From contig JADJSX010000023.1 in NCBI GenBank assembly GCA_016711485.1, positions 372,001 to 436,000 on the forward strand: 64,000 nucleotides of DNA. The letters run 5' to 3'. Position 1 is the first letter of the stretch, and every line of letters starts with the position of its first letter. Shown here in pieces: positions 22,988 through 30,076 of this stretch. This DNA comes from Leptospiraceae bacterium (GTDB lineage Bacteria; Spirochaetota; Leptospiria; Leptospirales; Leptospiraceae). A program made the translations under genes and the position numbers. The notes beneath the pieces are model-generated. The model was not told the DNA's origin, did no database searches, and saw only the letters and a program-made list of their open reading frames with translations.

Positions 22988-23230
22988 TTGTATATGGTAG
23001 TGGGTAATGGACTTGGGTCTTCAGCGATTAAGGTGACTCGCCAAACAGATGATGCAACAGCCGCACAGTTACTGTCTTCTTTGGATTCTACCTTTGATAG
23101 CCAGTTACTTGCTTACTTCAATCAGACAAACGGCAACTACCCGTTAGCCTTAGGAGTTTTGGTTCTAGGAATTTTAGCTTTCTTTGGAACAAGGAAACTT
23201 TTGAAGAAAAAACCGAACGAGTCGGTTTAG
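22988..23230 (+). pseudogene. C-terminal remnant of a third giant Calx-beta paralogue
   Basis: An 80-codon open stretch that aligns with the end of the first giant protein: YMVVGNGLGSSAIKVTRQ matches its last propeller strand, SQLLAYFNQTNGNY matches SELLAYINNVDDRHY, and a hydrophobic helix (LALGVLVLGILAFFG) is followed by RKLLKKK. The second giant gene lacks exactly this end. The simplest reading is that the locus once held another copy, or the original end of copy 2, and that a rearrangement joined it to the methyltransferase fragment at about 22970. No real start codon or ribosome site is visible. Confidence 0.75.
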
Positions 23231-23248
23231 GGAATCCGACCATTCGAC

Positions 23249-23282
23249 AACGCAGGTGCGAAAACGTTTTCGCATCTGCATT
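23249..23282. repeat. Palindromic element, copy 1 (imperfect)
   Basis: Palindrome centred at 23265/23266. The inner 18 bases, TGCGAAAACGTTTTCGCA, are perfectly symmetric, with outer arms carrying a few mismatches. It shares its core and inner arms (AGGTGCGAAAACGTTTT) with the 48-bp element at 24502. Confidence 0.75.
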
Positions 23283-23293
23283 CACATAGATAA

Positions 23294-23593
23294 TTGCTCA
23301 AAAAAAGAAAGAAAAAGAGAGTGTGGATTTTGGGTTTTGTGGCGGGGGGGAAAAAACGAAGAAAATTTTTTTGGGGAAAAAAAAAAAAAAAAAAAGTTGC
23401 ATTGAGGAAATTGGATATGCTGAATTCCGCAACAACAGTAGAGGATTTAAGATTTCCGCCTGGCAATCGATTGAAAAAGTTAAAAGGTGATTGGAAAGAG
23501 CATTTTAGTATTAGAATTAATGACCAGTATCGGATTACATTTCAGTTCATTGGAAATAAATTTGAGAAAGTTAAAATAGAAGATTACCATTAA
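23294..23593 (+). CDS. higB: HigB-family toxin, N-terminus replaced by low-complexity sequence
   Basis: HigB/RelE-type toxins are ribosome-dependent mRNA endonucleases neutralised by HigA. From about 23398 the frame reads like HigB: ALRKLDMLNSATTVEDLRFP, then LKGDWKEHFSIRINDQYRIT and a final VKIEDYH, with the usual family C-terminus. The first ~35 codons are not HigB-like. They come from runs of G and A (about 23340-23395, including a run of about 20 A), giving Lys/Arg-rich nonsense where the family normally has its first helix. A sequencing or assembly fault is the likeliest cause, with true decay the alternative. It lies 19 bases upstream of higA in the usual toxin-first order. Confidence 0.65.
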   Translation: MLKKRKKKRVWILGFVAGGKKRRKFFWGKKKKKKVALRKLDMLNSATTVEDLRFPPGNRLKKLKGDWKEHFSIRINDQYRITFQFIGNKFEKVKIEDYH

Positions 23594-23612
23594 TAAAATA
23601 AAGGAGAAATAC

Positions 23613-23915
23613 ATGTTACCACGAAATAGAACTTCATCGCATCCCGGCATAATTCTTTGGAAAGAGTTTCTAGAACCGTCTCAGATAACACAGACTTTCT
23701 TTGCAAAACATGTAGGTTTAAGTATTCAAACAATAAACGAAATCATTAAAGGCAAACGAAACATTACTCCTGAGTCTGCTTGGCTATTTGCCAAAGCATT
23801 TAATACAACACCTGAATTTTGGATGAATTTACAGATGAATTATGATTTAACAGTAAGAAAGCCAGTTGAAAAATTAAAATCCCTACAATCATTCAAACTA
23901 CCAGTTGCAGTTTAG
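23613..23915 (+). CDS. higA: HigA-family antitoxin (HTH XRE type)
   Basis: A 100-residue antitoxin with the classic HigA layout: HPGIILWKEFLEPSQITQ, a helix-turn-helix (FFAKHVGLSIQTINEIIKGK), RNITPESAWLFAKAFNTTP and EFWMNLQMNYDL. It should bind HigB and repress its own operon. A clear ribosome site (AAGGAGA) stands 7 bases before the ATG. Because the antitoxin is intact and the upstream higB looks damaged, it may be an orphan in practice. Confidence 0.92.
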   Translation: MLPRNRTSSHPGIILWKEFLEPSQITQTFFAKHVGLSIQTINEIIKGKRNITPESAWLFAKAFNTTPEFWMNLQMNYDLTVRKPVEKLKSLQSFKLPVAV

Positions 23916-23923
23916 AGAATTTC

Positions 23924-23949
23924 TTGACGCGATTTGTATTCTGTATAAT
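23924..23949 (+). promoter_or_regulatory. Putative promoter of the Uma2 gene
   Basis: A perfect -10 hexamer TATAAT at 23944-23949 stands 8 bases before the ATG at 23958. A TTGACG at 23924 gives a short 14-base spacer, so the -35 assignment is weak. Transcription would start at or within 1-2 bases of the ATG, leaving no room for a ribosome site. Confidence 0.45.
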
Positions 23950-23957
23950 TTTAAACC

Positions 23958-24485
23958 ATGACGACCGCACTCTTACAAAAATCCGATATTGATCTTACAC
24001 AAATCATCAATGGAGTTGAGATAATGGCACCAAGTCCTTTTGGAATACACCAGAGAATATCATATAATTTAACGTTAGAGATAGGACTTTTTTTGAGGAA
24101 TAATCCTATTGGAACACTTTTCACTGCCCCTTTAGATGTAATTTTAGATCCAAAAATTAACCAAGTGCAACCTGATTTGATTTTTATCAAAAAGGAAAAT
24201 ATGGGGATTTTCCATGAACATGGTTGGATTAGGGGAGTTCCTGATTTATTGATTGAAGTGGTTTCAAAAGGAACAATCACACGCGACACCGAAGAGAAGT
24301 ATGAAATCTACCAAAAGTATGGTGTTAGCGAATACTGGCTAGTATTTCCCGAACAACAATGTATCGAAATTTACACTTTGGAAAATTCTATTTATGTTCT
24401 ATATTCCTCCTCCGAAAAAACAAATGGAACAGTAGTTTCTAAAATTCTTACAAATTTTGAATTAGATGCAAATTTAATTTTTTAA
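23958..24485 (+). CDS. Uma2-family (DUF820) restriction-endonuclease-like protein
   Basis: A 175-residue protein of the PD-(D/E)XK-like Uma2 family, common in Leptospira and cyanobacteria and of unknown physiological role. The family pattern is complete: INGVEIMAPSPFGIHQRI at the start, APLDVIL, then QPDLIFI (the PD), PDLLIEVVSKGT (E-x-x-x-K-like) and KYEIYQKYGVSEYWLVFP. Length is near the family norm. It is a single gene with its own promoter-like -10 and a strong hairpin (24502-24549) just after the stop. A decayed relative lies antisense at about 22545-22712. Confidence 0.88.
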   Translation: MTTALLQKSDIDLTQIINGVEIMAPSPFGIHQRISYNLTLEIGLFLRNNPIGTLFTAPLDVILDPKINQVQPDLIFIKKENMGIFHEHGWIRGVPDLLIEVVSKGTITRDTEEKYEIYQKYGVSEYWLVFPEQQCIEIYTLENSIYVLYSSSEKTNGTVVSKILTNFELDANLIF

Positions 24486-24501
24486 AATATAGAGGAAGGT
24501 G

Positions 24502-24549
24502 TGCGAAGATTGAAGGTGCGAAAACGTTTTTGCACCTCCAATCTTCGCA
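24502..24549. repeat. Palindromic element, copy 2 (48 bp)
   Basis: A 48-base inverted repeat centred at 24525/24526 with only two mismatched pairs; the centre is AAAACGTTTT. It starts 17 bases after the Uma2 stop and could act as a bidirectional terminator, but no T-run follows. It is the same length and has the same core design as the palindrome at 55076-55123, so it is treated as one member of a repeat family. Confidence 0.8.
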
Positions 24550-24605
24550 AATGCCCTCACCGAAAATAGATTGATTTTCTGAGCCTTGCAAATTTTAGTA
24601 TTGGA

Positions 24606-25448
24606 GTGAGTAAAAAATACCAACATATTAAAACCTATCATAACGATATCGCGCTCAAATTAGCCCACAAGATGTTTGGCTTAGAGCATCTACACTACGG
24701 TTATTTCGATAAAAATACAAAACCTGTCCTAGAGAATCTTGGAAAAGCACAAAATGCGTACGTGGAAAAACTTCTGGAAATGATCCCTAAAGGTGTAAAA
24801 ACAATTTTGGACGTAGGATGTGGAACCGGCGGCGTTGCTAAACAATTAATTGCTAAAGGATACGAAGTAACTTGCATTGCACCAGATCCATATTTGATAG
24901 AAAAAACTTTGGAGAACACTGGCGGAAAAGTAAAAACTTATACTGATTTGTATGAGAATATTCAAGATTTTGCACCGGAGTCTTTTGATTTAATTCTAAT
25001 GTCTGAATCCTGTCAGTATATAAAGCCTGATCCAGGTTGGATACAAAATAAGAAAGTTTTGAAAAAGGGTGGGCACTATCTAGTAGCCGATTTTTTCAAA
25101 ATTCGTCCGATTGATAACCCTACAGTAAGTAAATCTGGACAACCTTTGGATAATTTTTTAGAGCGTGCTGAAAAGGCTAATTTTAACCTTTTAAAACAAA
25201 TAGATATTACTCCTAACGTTTCTCCTACAATGGATATCTATCAGGAGATACTCAACGTTAGACTCTTTCCACTTTTGGAAGCCGCAAATGAGTTTATGCA
25301 AAGAAGAATTCCCTTGATTCATAAACTATTTAGTTTTTTTCTTAAAGAGAAAATCACTCTTTTAGTAGAAAGATACAAAACACAGGATGCACAGAATTGG
25401 ATTAAGTATAAAGGGTATTTTATTTTCTTATTTCAAAAGAACTCGTAG
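24606..25448 (+). CDS. Class I SAM-dependent methyltransferase
   Basis: A 280-residue methyltransferase. Residues about 63-72 carry the SAM-binding motif I (ILDVGCGTGG). The opening FGLEHLHYGYF resembles small-molecule N-methyltransferases and cyclopropane synthase-like enzymes, and SFDLILMSESCQYI is the post-II region. The substrate is unknown. The start is GTG at 24606, directly after GGAG-like bases; homology in the duplicated fragment at 22869 begins at the same codon, which supports this start. It appears monocistronic, bounded by the palindrome on the left and a dispersed repeat on the right. Confidence 0.85.
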   Translation: MSKKYQHIKTYHNDIALKLAHKMFGLEHLHYGYFDKNTKPVLENLGKAQNAYVEKLLEMIPKGVKTILDVGCGTGGVAKQLIAKGYEVTCIAPDPYLIEKTLENTGGKVKTYTDLYENIQDFAPESFDLILMSESCQYIKPDPGWIQNKKVLKKGGHYLVADFFKIRPIDNPTVSKSGQPLDNFLERAEKANFNLLKQIDITPNVSPTMDIYQEILNVRLFPLLEAANEFMQRRIPLIHKLFSFFLKEKITLLVERYKTQDAQNWIKYKGYFIFLFQKNS

Positions 25449-25554
25449 GGACTTGTGTAAAAAGAGGTCACTGAGTGATTTTCGCCAATGGTTCGGTAAA
25501 GAAAACTTGAAAAGTTTAGGTTTTTCACTCACCATCCCCGCTGCGAAAATTGTA

Positions 25555-25614
25555 TCGAAGTGACAACTAATAGTAAAAGTGGCATTTCGACTTCGCTCAA
25601 TGACCGACTTTTTA
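25555..25614 (+). repeat. Dispersed intergenic repeat (copy 1)
   Basis: About 60 bases nearly identical to 42178-42236 (shared core TAGTAAAAGTGGCATTTCGA, then GCTCAATGACCGACTTTTT). The two halves are partly self-complementary. It lies between the 3' end of the methyltransferase and the 3' end of the tetR gene. Confidence 0.8.
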
Positions 25615-25615
25615 C

Positions 25616-26227
25616 CTACGCTTTCATTCCATTAAATAAAACATCTCCTAGAATTTTTATAATTCGGGAGTTGTTTTCTGAAATCCATTTATTTCGTTTT
25701 TCAATGGCTAACATAGATAATCCGTGAATAGCTGACCAAGCTACTAGAGCAAGTTGTAGCGCGTTTGTCTTTTTCACGATTCCTGCTTTTTGGCAGTCTT
25801 TGATTGTTTCAACTAGAAGACTAAAAGATTTTTCAGAAACTTGTTTTAAATTTGAGTATTTTTTGTAGTCTTCCAATACATTTCCAAACATTACCTGTAG
25901 ATGGTTTGGGTTTTCTATCGCAAACTGTACATAAGCCTCTCCAATTGCGTAATGTCGTTGCAGTGGATTGGTTGGATGTTTTGCAATTCCCTCTTCCAAT
26001 TTCAAAATCAATCTATTAAATCCTTCTTCCGCTATTGCTGCGAGTAACGCATCTTTGTCTTCAAAATGTCTATAGGGAGCTGTATGACTTACTCCCGCAC
26101 GTCTAGCCGCTTCTCTTAGGCTCAGATTTTTAATTCCTTCTTCTGCTAGTATTGTAACACCGGCTTCAGTTAAGGCTTTTTTAAGATCACCATGGTGATA
26201 GGAAGTTGATTTAGCTTTTTTTATCAT
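25616..26227 (-). CDS. TetR-family transcriptional regulator
   Basis: A 203-residue repressor. Residues about 15-60 form the TetR DNA-binding domain (GVTILAEEGIKNLSLREAAR, then AGVSHTAPYRHFEDKDALL). The C-terminal ligand domain resembles the TetR_C_33/WHG type (VQFAIENPNHLQVMFGN). It is divergent from the FAD oxidoreductase, with a 42-base palindrome between them that overlaps the oxidoreductase promoter. It therefore very likely represses that gene and possibly itself. The inducer is unknown but may be a lipid or isoprenoid-type substrate of the oxidoreductase. Confidence 0.9.
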   Translation of the reverse strand: MIKKAKSTSYHHGDLKKALTEAGVTILAEEGIKNLSLREAARRAGVSHTAPYRHFEDKDALLAAIAEEGFNRLILKLEEGIAKHPTNPLQRHYAIGEAYVQFAIENPNHLQVMFGNVLEDYKKYSNLKQVSEKSFSLLVETIKDCQKAGIVKKTNALQLALVAWSAIHGLSMLAIEKRNKWISENNSRIIKILGDVLFNGMKA

Positions 26228-26297
26228 AATTCTCTGTGCCTCAGTGGCTCCTTGGCAATTCTTTATTGTAAAGTTCTAATAAGTCTATTTTAATATT

Positions 26298-26339
26298 TAT
26301 GTTGACAAGGTAAACATGGATATTTACATTGTCAACATA
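26298..26339. promoter_or_regulatory. TetR-type operator overlapping the oxidoreductase promoter
   Basis: Inverted arms at 26298-26314 and 26323-26339 (TATGTTGACAAGGTAAA and its complement, 16 of 17 matching) are separated by 8 bases. A -35 TTGACA (26302-26307) and a -10 TACATT (26325-26330) with a 17-base spacer lie inside the palindrome on the plus strand. A bound dimer would occlude RNA polymerase. The placement also shows that the ATG at 26316 is inside the promoter and cannot be the start of the downstream gene. Confidence 0.8.
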
Positions 26340-26372
26340 AAACAAGATTTTAGAGGAAATGGAAAAAAGTCA

Positions 26373-27947
26373 ATGGAAAAACAAACTCATTTTGATGTAA
26401 TTGTAATTGGTTCAGGTATGGGCGCACTCACTACGGCGAGTATTTTAGCTCGTTTGAAAAACAAAAAAGTTTTAGTTTTAGAAAAACATTTTAAGTTGGG
26501 AGGATTTACGCATACATTCAAAAGAGAAGGAAAATTTCTATGGGATGTCGGAATTCATTATGTGGGTGATATGGGAAAAGGGGAAATGCTCCGGAAATTA
26601 TTTGATATCGTCACCGAAGGAAATGTGGATTGGATGCAAATGACCGATCCATTCGAGCGTTTTGTTTACCCAGAAATAACTTTCGACCAATACAGTACGG
26701 AAGACAAATTTCGTTTCGATTTAATTAGTAAATTTCCTTCTGAAAAAACTGCTATCGAGAATTATTTTTCCGATGTAAAAACTTTTTCTGCTTGGGCTAC
26801 TCGTAATTTTACGCTCAAGGCAAAACCAGCAATTTTAGATTCCCAATCCAGTAGTTTTAAATTGAATGGGGCAAAGAGTCCATTAATCACAACCAAAGAA
26901 TATATGGATACAAACTTCAAAGATCCAATTTTAAAAGCTGTTTTAGTTTCTCAATGGGGTGACTATGGATTACCCCCTTCCGAGAGTGCTTTTTATATGC
27001 ATGCAGGATTAGTCGTTCATTATCTGAAGGGGGGATACTATCCTGTAGGCGGATCTGGAAAAATTGCAGAAAGTGTAAAACCTATCATTGAAAGAAATGG
27101 AGGGGAAATGCATATTTTCAGTGAGGTAACCGAAATCATCATGCAAGATGGAAAAGCAGTTGGCGTAAAAGTCAACCAAACAAAGGGTAAAAGTATTTTA
27201 GAAAAAGAATTTTTTGCTCCTGTTATTGTATCAGATGCTGGCGTCTACAACACGTATACCAAACTCATTCCAAAATCAGTTGAAATTCCATTTCGAGAAA
27301 GTGTATCCAATTTTGTAACGGGTGCAAGTAGTGTTACCCTCTACTTAGGTTTCAAAGAAAATCCTGCCAAATTAGGATTCAAAGGTGAAAATTATTGGAT
27401 TTATAATTCTATTGACCACGAAAAGAATTTTGCGGAAAAAGATAATTTGCTTCTTGGAAGTCCTACTGCTTGTTATGCATCCTTTCCTTCTTTGAAAGAT
27501 CCTTTGGCAGAATCATTTACTGGAGAAGTGATTAGTTTTGTAAATTACGAACCATTTGCAAAGTGGAAAAATGGAGAGTGGAAAAATAGAGGAACAGAAT
27601 ACAAAGAATTAAAAGAGAGAATAACAGAGGGTATGCTCAATTTTATGGAAAGGCATTTTCCTGGATACAAAGATTTGGTAGAATATAAAGAGCTTTCTAC
27701 TCCTCTTACCAATGAATACTTTACCGATCACAAAGCTGGAACGATATATGGAATACCGTGCACACCCGAAAGATATACAAAAGATTGGATGGGCGTCAAA
27801 ACTCCAATTGAAAATATATTCATCACTGGGGCAGATGCGTGTTCACCCGGAATTTCTGGTGCGCTCATGGGTGGTTATGCTGCAGCCACTATCATACTAG
27901 GTTACAATAGTATGATGGGCGTAATGAAAGATGCATCTAAATTATAG
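26373..27947 (+). CDS. CrtI/phytoene desaturase-like FAD-dependent oxidoreductase
   Basis: A flavoprotein of the phytoene desaturase/carotenoid isomerase/retinol saturase superfamily, 524 residues from the chosen start. The dinucleotide-binding motif VIVIGSGMGALTTASILA is near the N-terminus, followed by VLEKHFKLGGFTHTF. The C-terminal family motif is NIFITGADACSPGISGALMG. Substrate is not determined; carotenoid, retinoid or fatty-acyl saturation are all possible. The start is set at ATG 26373, preceded by AGAGGAAA, because the upstream in-frame ATG 26316 lies within the promoter/operator. Control by the adjacent divergent TetR is likely. Confidence 0.88.
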   Translation: MEKQTHFDVIVIGSGMGALTTASILARLKNKKVLVLEKHFKLGGFTHTFKREGKFLWDVGIHYVGDMGKGEMLRKLFDIVTEGNVDWMQMTDPFERFVYPEITFDQYSTEDKFRFDLISKFPSEKTAIENYFSDVKTFSAWATRNFTLKAKPAILDSQSSSFKLNGAKSPLITTKEYMDTNFKDPILKAVLVSQWGDYGLPPSESAFYMHAGLVVHYLKGGYYPVGGSGKIAESVKPIIERNGGEMHIFSEVTEIIMQDGKAVGVKVNQTKGKSILEKEFFAPVIVSDAGVYNTYTKLIPKSVEIPFRESVSNFVTGASSVTLYLGFKENPAKLGFKGENYWIYNSIDHEKNFAEKDNLLLGSPTACYASFPSLKDPLAESFTGEVISFVNYEPFAKWKNGEWKNRGTEYKELKERITEGMLNFMERHFPGYKDLVEYKELSTPLTNEYFTDHKAGTIYGIPCTPERYTKDWMGVKTPIENIFITGADACSPGISGALMGGYAAATIILGYNSMMGVMKDASKL

Positions 27948-27961
27948 TTATATAGTGACGT

Positions 27962-28238
27962 TACGCAGAAAAGGTAAAATTATGAAATTTGAAATTAAAT
28001 CAAGAATATTAGAAAATGCTTATAAATTAATAAAATCAATAGCCTGCGCCGTCATGCCTAATGCTGTCAACTTAAGGTAGAATAGGCATCCCTGCCTGTC
28101 CAGTGAACAGGCAAGGATGCCTATTCTACCAGTCATTGTCCGAGATTTAGTTCTTAAGTTGACAGCATTACCGTCATGCCCACCGCTAAGTGTGGACTCA
28201 AGCGGACGCTGGACTCACCTTGCATAAGGTGAGTTAAA
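27962..28238 (+). repeat. Dispersed repeat R2 (copy 1, interrupted by a TIR element)
   Basis: Ignoring the insertion at 28059-28170, this matches 59757-59917: shared parts include GAATATTAGARAATGCT, AATAGCCTGCG, CCCACCGCTA and GGACTCACCTTGC with a terminal hairpin (ACTCACCTT and AAGGTGAGTT). It lies between the oxidoreductase and the ABC exporter and holds no gene. Confidence 0.75.
28059..28170. mobile_element. Small TIR element (MITE-like, 112 bp) with 10-bp target duplication
   Basis: Perfect 18-base terminal inverted repeats, TAATGCTGTCAACTTAAG at 28059-28076 and its complement at 28153-28170, are flanked by direct repeats CCGTCATGCC (28049-28058 and 28171-28180). Inside lies a second inverted repeat (28076-28098 with 28108-28130, one mismatch). 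There is no coding capacity, so it must be mobilised in trans. One TIR end also occurs at about 42246-42265. Confidence 0.85.
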
Positions 28239-28280
28239 TAGTTTACATTCGGCTATATGGAAAGACTCTGACAATGAATT

Positions 28281-29225
28281 ATGATTTTAAGAGTAGAAAA
28301 TCTTTCTAAAACCTATCCACCCATGTTTCTGTCCAAAAAGGCACCTTTGCATGCAGTAAAGAACGTAAGTTTCGAAATCGGTAAAGGAGAAATTTACGCC
28401 TTGTTAGGTCCGAATGGGGCAGGAAAGTCTACCATTATAAAAATGATTGCCGGCCTTATTACTCCGACGGCTGGTAAAATTATTTTTAATGATGAACAAG
28501 TTACTAAAAATACTGTTTATAAAAATTTGAGTGCAGTGTTAGAGGGTACTCGTAACGTATATTGGAGATTAAACCCTCTCGAAAATTTACATTACTTTGC
28601 AAATTTACGTGGAATTTCATCCACCGAAGTTAAAGAAAAAGCTTCCGATCTTTTAGAAACTTTAGAAATAGAAGGTAAGAAAAAAAACCAAAGTCAGCAC
28701 TTATCTCGTGGGATGTTACAAAAATTGGCTCTCGGTGTTGCATTGATTACCGATCCACAAATTCTATTATTAGATGAACCTACCCTTGGATTAGATATAT
28801 CAAGCTCACGCAAAATAAAAGAGAAAATTTTTAATTTAGCCAAAAAAGAAGGCAAATCGGTATTACTCACGACTCACCAAATGGATTTAGTTGAGGAGTT
28901 AGCAGATAGAGTGGGAATTATTCGAACGGGAAGTCTTGTAAAAGAAGGAAGTATTTCTGATTTAAAATCTATTTTTAAAAGTTATATTTACCGCATTAAA
29001 ATTAAAGGGGATTTTAAACTTCCTCCGATTTGGGTGAAAACATACAATGCAGAAATCAAAATGGATCAGAGAGAGTATACCGAGATTGAGATTGACTGCA
29101 AAAATAAAGCTGGAATGTATAAAATTTTAGGTGAATTAGAAAATCTCAAAAAAGATATTATATCCTTTCATAGAATTGAAGAAGATTTAGAAGAAGTATT
29201 TTTAAGGGTGTTGTCAAACCAATGA
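28281..29225 (+). CDS. ABC-2 type exporter, ATP-binding subunit
   Basis: A 314-residue ATPase. It has Walker A GPNGAGKST (residues about 43-51), a Q-loop region, the signature LSRGM (a variant of LSGGQ), Walker B ILLLDEPTLGLD, and the H-loop LLTTHQMDLVEELADR. The extra ~80-residue C-terminal domain is typical of DrrA/CcmA-type exporters of drugs, lipids or polysaccharides. It overlaps the permease gene by four bases (ATGA), so the two should be translated together. The cargo is unknown. Confidence 0.93.
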   Translation: MILRVENLSKTYPPMFLSKKAPLHAVKNVSFEIGKGEIYALLGPNGAGKSTIIKMIAGLITPTAGKIIFNDEQVTKNTVYKNLSAVLEGTRNVYWRLNPLENLHYFANLRGISSTEVKEKASDLLETLEIEGKKKNQSQHLSRGMLQKLALGVALITDPQILLLDEPTLGLDISSSRKIKEKIFNLAKKEGKSVLLTTHQMDLVEELADRVGIIRTGSLVKEGSISDLKSIFKSYIYRIKIKGDFKLPPIWVKTYNAEIKMDQREYTEIEIDCKNKAGMYKILGELENLKKDIISFHRIEEDLEEVFLRVLSNQ

Positions 29226-30046
29226 TTCGAATCATTACATTTATTTACGATTTTTTACTTATTTTAAAGGCAGAAATTAAAAGAGATTATATCTATTTAA
29301 AACGTTATCCGCTAGAGATTATCTCTTTTGTTTTCTTTATGTACATCATTTTACTAGCCGTCTTCTTTGGTTTCTCCCAGTTGACGATTGGAAGTGTAAA
29401 TCTTTTAAACCGAGAAAAAATGATCATTGGATATTGTTTAATGCAATTTGTCCTATCAACACAAATGGGTTGGTCTGGGCAAATTCAAAACGAAAGCCAA
29501 ACGGGAACTTTAGAACAACTTTCTATTTCAGGCCACACATTAGGAGAAGTTTTACTTGCTCGCGGCTTAGCGCAGTTACCCAGACAGATCCTAAGTTTTT
29601 ATTTTTTACTTTTTCTTTATAAAATTAGTATCCCTGATTTACAAATTGGGTTTAATAATAATCTCTACATATTACTTAATATGACTGTAATGGTTATAGG
29701 TATATTCGGAGTATCCTATATTTTTGCGGGTGTAACTTTATTATTCAAACGAGTAGGTTTCTTTTTTCAAATTATCAACTTTGCATTTTTAGGTTTATTC
29801 TGGCAGGATAGAAGTAAACTTGTGAATGGAACTATCCTCGCAGCGCTTTACGACAATTTTCCGCTTACAATGGGAATGGCGAACATGCAGAAAATACTCA
29901 TTAACCAATATGTTGAGTTAAATTTTTCGGAGTTAGGTATGTTACATTTTACATTTAACTCGCTGATATTCGCAATTTTAGGTTACTACCTTTTTAACCT
30001 TATGGAAAAAAAGGCGAGGACACTTGGGTTACTATCGCAGTATTAG
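29222..30046 (+). CDS. ABC-2 type exporter, permease subunit
   Basis: A 274-residue inner-membrane protein with about six hydrophobic segments: near residues 30-55, 75-90, 125-145, 148-175, 180-195 and 235-260. The sequence NESQTGTLEQLSISGHTLGE is the cytoplasmic coupling motif common in ABC-2 permeases (GTLE). It follows the ATPase gene with ATGA overlap and is convergent with the next minus-strand gene after only 30 bases. Confidence 0.88.
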   Translation: MIRIITFIYDFLLILKAEIKRDYIYLKRYPLEIISFVFFMYIILLAVFFGFSQLTIGSVNLLNREKMIIGYCLMQFVLSTQMGWSGQIQNESQTGTLEQLSISGHTLGEVLLARGLAQLPRQILSFYFLLFLYKISIPDLQIGFNNNLYILLNMTVMVIGIFGVSYIFAGVTLLFKRVGFFFQIINFAFLGLFWQDRSKLVNGTILAALYDNFPLTMGMANMQKILINQYVELNFSELGMLHFTFNSLIFAILGYYLFNLMEKKARTLGLLSQY

Positions 30047-30076
30047 TTTAAAGTGAGTTCGATATAATCTTTTTAC

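Noticed and set aside
26316..26372. Upstream in-frame ATG as the start of the FAD oxidoreductase
   Set aside because: It lies between the promoter hexamers inside the TetR-type palindrome and adds 19 residues not expected before the dinucleotide-binding motif.
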